From positions 1,144,875 through 1,208,874 of the forward strand of contig NZ_LMOB01000001.1 of assembly GCF_001423185.1 (NCBI RefSeq): a DNA stretch of 64,000 nucleotides. Reading direction: 5' to 3'. The translations under genes were made by a program, and so were the position numbers. The notes under the pieces are model-generated. The model worked only from the letters and a program-made list of their open reading frames with translations. It made no database searches and was not told where the DNA came from. Below, piece by piece: positions 61,335 to 64,000 of this stretch. Origin of the DNA: Plantibacter sp. Leaf314 (lineage in GTDB: Bacteria; Actinomycetota; Actinomycetes; Actinomycetales; Microbacteriaceae). Every line of letters begins with the position of its first letter. Positions within the stretch are counted from its first letter, which is position 1.

Positions 61335-62238
61335 GTGATGACGCTCCTCTTCCTACGAGTGCCGCGCCGACCGCCGCGACGGGTGACCCCGTCGGCACGA
61401 AGCGCACCCGCTGTTCCAGGTGGAGTGATTCGACGAACCGGGACCCGGCGGCGGATTCGGCCAGGGCCTCTCGGATGACGGCGAGCAGGCGCCCGCCGAG
61501 CGCGGTGAGTCCCCCACCGAGGACGATGTCGTCGGCGTCGACGGTGAGGGTCAGGATGCGGACGGCCGCCGCGGCGCCGTGGCCGAGACGCGCTCGGAGG
61601 GCGATGGCGCGCGGGTCTCCGGCGTCGGCGTGGTCGAACATCTCGAGCACGGGGAACGCTGCGCTCCCACCCCAGGCGGTGGCGACGGCGCCGCCGGCGG
61701 CCATCGTCTCGATGCAGCCGCGCTGGCCGCATCCGCAGCGATCGCCGAGGGGGTCGACCGACAGGTGCCCCACTTCGCCGGCGACGCCACTCGACCCCTG
61801 CCACAGGCGACCGTCGGTGATGATCCCGGCGGCGACGCCCGTGCCGAGGTTCAGGTAGGCCATGGTGCCCGAGCCGTCGAGCAGCTGCCAGGCTCCGAGC
61901 GCGGCCGCCTTGACGTCGTTCTCCACCGCGACCGGCACGGCGAGGTGCCGGTGGAGGATCGCGCCGAGCTCGAGCTCCTCGACGTCGAGGTTGACGGCAT
62001 GGGCGACGACACCGGTGCCCGGCACCACCAGGCCGGGGATGCCGACACCGATCGAGGTGAAGCTGTCGATCGGACGGTCGACCGCGAGGGCGAGTGCATG
62101 GACGGCCTCGAGCGCCGTCTCCACCACGGCCTGAGCGCCCCGCCCGGTCGGGCGTCGGAGACGGTGCAGCAGGGCTCCGTCGTCGGTGACGACGACGGCG
62201 TCGGTCTTCGTGCCGCCGATGTCGAGTCCCACCCTCAC
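61327..62238 (-). CDS. ROK-family sugar kinase
   Basis: The 303-aa protein has the N-terminal ATP loop VGLDIGGTKTDAVVV, the ROK zinc site GDRCGCGQRGCIE with a preceding GHLSV, and the active-site region VENDVKAAALG. There is no N-terminal HTH, so it is a kinase and not a repressor, most likely for GlcNAc or glucosamine given nagB downstream. The first in-frame start is GTG at 62238, and a 13-codon leader frame ends exactly there (GTGA). Confidence 0.88.
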   Translation of the reverse strand: MRVGLDIGGTKTDAVVVTDDGALLHRLRRPTGRGAQAVVETALEAVHALALAVDRPIDSFTSIGVGIPGLVVPGTGVVAHAVNLDVEELELGAILHRHLAVPVAVENDVKAAALGAWQLLDGSGTMAYLNLGTGVAAGIITDGRLWQGSSGVAGEVGHLSVDPLGDRCGCGQRGCIETMAAGGAVATAWGGSAAFPVLEMFDHADAGDPRAIALRARLGHGAAAAVRILTLTVDADDIVLGGGLTALGGRLLAVIREALAESAAGSRFVESLHLEQRVRFVPTGSPVAAVGAALVGRGASSHG

Positions 62239-62276
62239 GCGGGTCGTCCGCGGAGATCGTCGTGGCTCGTGTGCAT
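62235..62276 (-). CDS. Possible 13-aa leader peptide coupled to the ROK gene
   Basis: ATG at 62276 is preceded by GAAGGAA and encodes MHTSHDDLRGRPA. Its TGA overlaps the GTG start of the ROK gene. The ROK gene itself has only a weak ribosome-binding site, so re-initiation from this frame may be how it is translated. Confidence 0.5.
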   Translation of the reverse strand: MHTSHDDLRGRPA

Positions 62277-62318
62277 GGCGTGATTCCTTCAGTCCCGGGT
62301 GCGAGCTGCCCCCACCGG

Positions 62319-62339
62319 TTTGTTTGCCAAGCTTACAAA
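62319..62339. promoter_or_regulatory. Candidate operator upstream of the ROK-nagB operon
   Basis: TTTGT-N11-ACAAA lies in a small AT-rich patch upstream of the leader peptide. The spacing suits a GntR- or ROK-type amino-sugar regulator, but no regulator gene is adjacent. Confidence 0.4.
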
Positions 62340-62492
62340 TATTCGTGGCGCAAGTCCATGCCGCAGCCCGCCGTCCGACGCGATGACGCCCGATCCCCGC
62401 CAGGTGTCGGCCTCCAGCGGTACCCTGGAGACCGGCCCGCAGCGCGCGGGCGGCCCGTTGACGGGCACCGAACACGGGGGACCCACACCACC

Positions 62493-62906
62493 ATGAAGAA
62501 GAACGCAGCAGCATTCCTCGGCGCGATCGCCGTCGCGGGCCTGCTCCTCACCGGCTGTGCCGGTGGCGCCCAGAGCAAGGCCGACGCCTGCAAGGTGATC
62601 GAATCCGAGGTGACCGACTCCGCAGCCAAGCTCCAGTCCGGCCTCAGCTCGCTCTCCTCCGACCCCGAGGGCGCCGTGACGCAGCTCGACGACTTCGCGG
62701 ACACCTTCGAAGCAGCCGCCGGCAAGGTCACGAACAAGGAGGTCAAGGACTCGGCCGACGCCTCCGTCGACGCCCTCCAGGCCTTCATCGAACAGGCGAG
62801 GACCGCCGTCAGCGACCCGGCGACCGCCGACCAGACCGCCCTGACGGACTCCCTCTCGAAGCTCCAGTCCGAGTTCACGGACCTCGGTACGACCTGCAGC
62901 CTCTGA
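62493..62906 (+). CDS. Small lipoprotein, unknown function
   Basis: The 137-aa protein has a signal peptide with lipobox LLTGC (Cys at about residue 22). The mature part is helical (VTDSAAKLQSGLSSL, LDDFADTFEAAAGKV) and ends with CSL, so Cys in DACK and the C-terminal Cys may pair. It is probably anchored at the outer membrane face. A strong bidirectional terminator follows. Confidence 0.75.
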   Translation: MKKNAAAFLGAIAVAGLLLTGCAGGAQSKADACKVIESEVTDSAAKLQSGLSSLSSDPEGAVTQLDDFADTFEAAAGKVTNKEVKDSADASVDALQAFIEQARTAVSDPATADQTALTDSLSKLQSEFTDLGTTCSL

Positions 62907-62920
62907 GTCCTCACCGTCAC

Positions 62921-62958
62921 GGAACGGGCCCCGGATCACCTGATCCGGGGCCCGTTCC
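62921..62958. terminator. 18-bp perfect bidirectional terminator
   Basis: Arms 62921-62938 and 62941-62958 pair perfectly over 18 bp with a CC centre, between the convergent lipoprotein and mannosidase genes. Confidence 0.85.
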
Positions 62959-62962
62959 GGGT

Positions 62963-64000
62963 TCAGTGCACGCGGGCGACCCGCATCGTGAGGATCTCGA
63001 ACGGGCGCAGGCGCAGCTCCACGGACCCGTCGGGGGCGAGTCGAGGCTGTTCGCCGTGCTCACGCTCGAGGAGGTCCGTCCGTCGGACCGACCGGACCGG
63101 GAACCCGAAGGACACCCGACCGGCCGACCGACCGCCGGTGGCCTCGTAGAGTCGGACGACCAGATCGCCTGAGCGGTCCTCCGCGAGCTTGACGGCCTCG
63201 ACGACGATGCCGGGGCGGTCGACGACGACGATCGGGTCCACCGCCGCACCCTGGACCGGCCGAAGCGGCAGGTTGATCCGATACCCCTCCGCCGCGGCGT
63301 CGAGGATCCCGGCGCCGACCGTGAGGGTCGACCGGAGGACGTGCTCCCCCTGGTCCGCCGTCGGGTCCGGGAACCGGGGCGCCCGCAGCAGCGACTGCCG
63401 GACGAGCGTCGTCGTGCCGCCGTCCTCGCGCGTGGTGCGGGTGACGTCGTGTCCGTAGGTGGAGTCGTTGGCCACCGCCAGGCCGTACCCGGGCTCCCCG
63501 ACGTGCACCCACCGGTGCGCCGCCGTCTCGAAGCGGGCGGCATCCCAGGAGGTGTTCACGGCCGTCGGACGGTCGACGTGGCCGAACTGGATCTCGGAGC
63601 TCGCGACGTCGGCCCGGACGTCCAGCGGGAAGGCGAGTTTCAGCAGCTTCTGGCGCTCGTGCCAGTCGACGGCCGTCAGGATGTCGACGGTCGGACGCCC
63701 TGCGTCGAGCGCGATCGTCTGGGTGACCGAGGAGGACCCGAAGCTCCGACGGACGAGGACCGCGACGCGCCCAGGCGTCTCGAGCGCGACCTCGACGACG
63801 TCGGCCCGGTCCAGCACGGTCCAGTGCGTCCGATCAGCCAGGTCCACGTCCCAGGCGTCCCACTGGTTCGGAGTGTCGCGGAAGAGCTGCAGCTCCGCAG
63901 CAGCGGCACCGGGCGCGACGACCTCCCGGTCCGCCGCGAGGTCGAGGACGGAGGTGACGCGCCCGTCCGGGTCGACCGTGACGCGGACGAGGCCGTTGTC
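62963..64000 (-). CDS. GH38 alpha-mannosidase, C-terminal part (5' end outside window)
   Basis: The 346 codons read as the C-terminal beta-domains of a GH38 alpha-mannosidase. LQLFRDTPNQWDAWDVD (about window-residue 38), HVGEPGYGLAVANDSTYG and the ending FEILTMRVAR are typical. The catalytic N-terminal domain lies beyond the right edge, so activity cannot be judged. It would release mannose from oligosaccharides in the cytoplasm, fitting the glycan-use genes in this region. Confidence 0.88.
   Translation of the reverse strand, partial: DNGLVRVTVDPDGRVTSVLDLAADREVVAPGAAAAELQLFRDTPNQWDAWDVDLADRTHWTVLDRADVVEVALETPGRVAVLVRRSFGSSSVTQTIALDAGRPTVDILTAVDWHERQKLLKLAFPLDVRADVASSEIQFGHVDRPTAVNTSWDAARFETAAHRWVHVGEPGYGLAVANDSTYGHDVTRTTREDGGTTTLVRQSLLRAPRFPDPTADQGEHVLRSTLTVGAGILDAAAEGYRINLPLRPVQGAAVDPIVVVDRPGIVVEAVKLAEDRSGDLVVRLYEATGGRSAGRVSFGFPVRSVRRTDLLEREHGEQPRLAPDGSVELRLRPFEILTMRVARVH

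Noticed and set aside
62239..62514. Upstream extension of the ROK protein
   Set aside because: The sequence before VRVGLDIGG has no family similarity and would run through the likely promoter and operator; the GTG at 62238 fits family length.

Overview
The window is high-GC DNA from an actinobacterium. Mycothiol synthase, an atypical GlnR regulator, a SenX3/RegX3 pair, a SigK/RskA pair, many GTG starts, LAxTG-type sortase sorting and leaderless-looking promoters all fit this. The gene mix (mannitol PTS, galactose, GlcNAc and mannosidase genes, short intergenic repeats related to CTTCGACAGGCTCAGG) suggests Microbacteriaceae. The genus cannot be fixed from the sequence alone.

Left part (1-22 kb): regX3/senX3 diverge from phoU. 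Two surface-protein genes follow on the minus strand, a six-repeat chaplin-like protein with a sortase signal and a valine-rich secreted protein, then gpmA. After a methyltransferase and a block of minus-strand housekeeping genes (FUSC, YgfZ, nitrobindin-like, two small membrane proteins) comes a plus-strand run glnR-mshD-ppk-nudix-pstSCAB. PHO-box-like 11-nt direct repeats lie upstream of pstS and ppk, so phosphate sensing, transport and polyphosphate synthesis look like one regulon. rskA/sigK and a conserved hypothetical gene follow.

22.07-30.08 kb is an integrated element of about 8 kb in the 3' end of tRNA-Lys(TTT). It has a perfect 45-bp att duplication, paired arm-type repeats inside each end, a tyrosine integrase, a small accessory gene, a divergent excisionase-like gene and a replication-type AAA ATPase operon with small zinc-ribbon genes. 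An opposing operon is headed by an HTH, terminase-small-subunit-like protein. Two unrecognised membrane-anchored proteins sit next to the right att. The layout resembles a phage satellite more than a prophage, since no capsid, portal or large terminase gene is present.

30-41 kb: a TetR/MFS exporter pair, DUF2200, a CPBP protease, a YbaK-type editing protein, and a DeoR regulator divergent from galT-galK with a perfect operator. glyA-folD lies behind what reads as a ZTP (pfl) riboswitch.

41-51 kb: a GH20 hexosaminidase, then a 750-aa protein that joins an ECF sigma factor, a zinc-binding anti-sigma motif, membrane helices and a long Pro/Thr-rich extension. An MFS exporter, a MerR regulator, purU, yrdB, nagA and an FAD-linked oxidase follow.

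51-64 kb: a complete mannitol PTS operon (EIIB-like, HPr, EI, MtlA, EIIA, MtlD) diverges from a BglG-type MtlR. An XRE-cupin regulator diverges from azlC-azlD. nagB-ROK is preceded by a possible coupled leader peptide. A small lipoprotein and the C-terminal part of a GH38 alpha-mannosidase end the window. nagA, nagB, ROK and GH20 together form a dispersed amino-sugar route.
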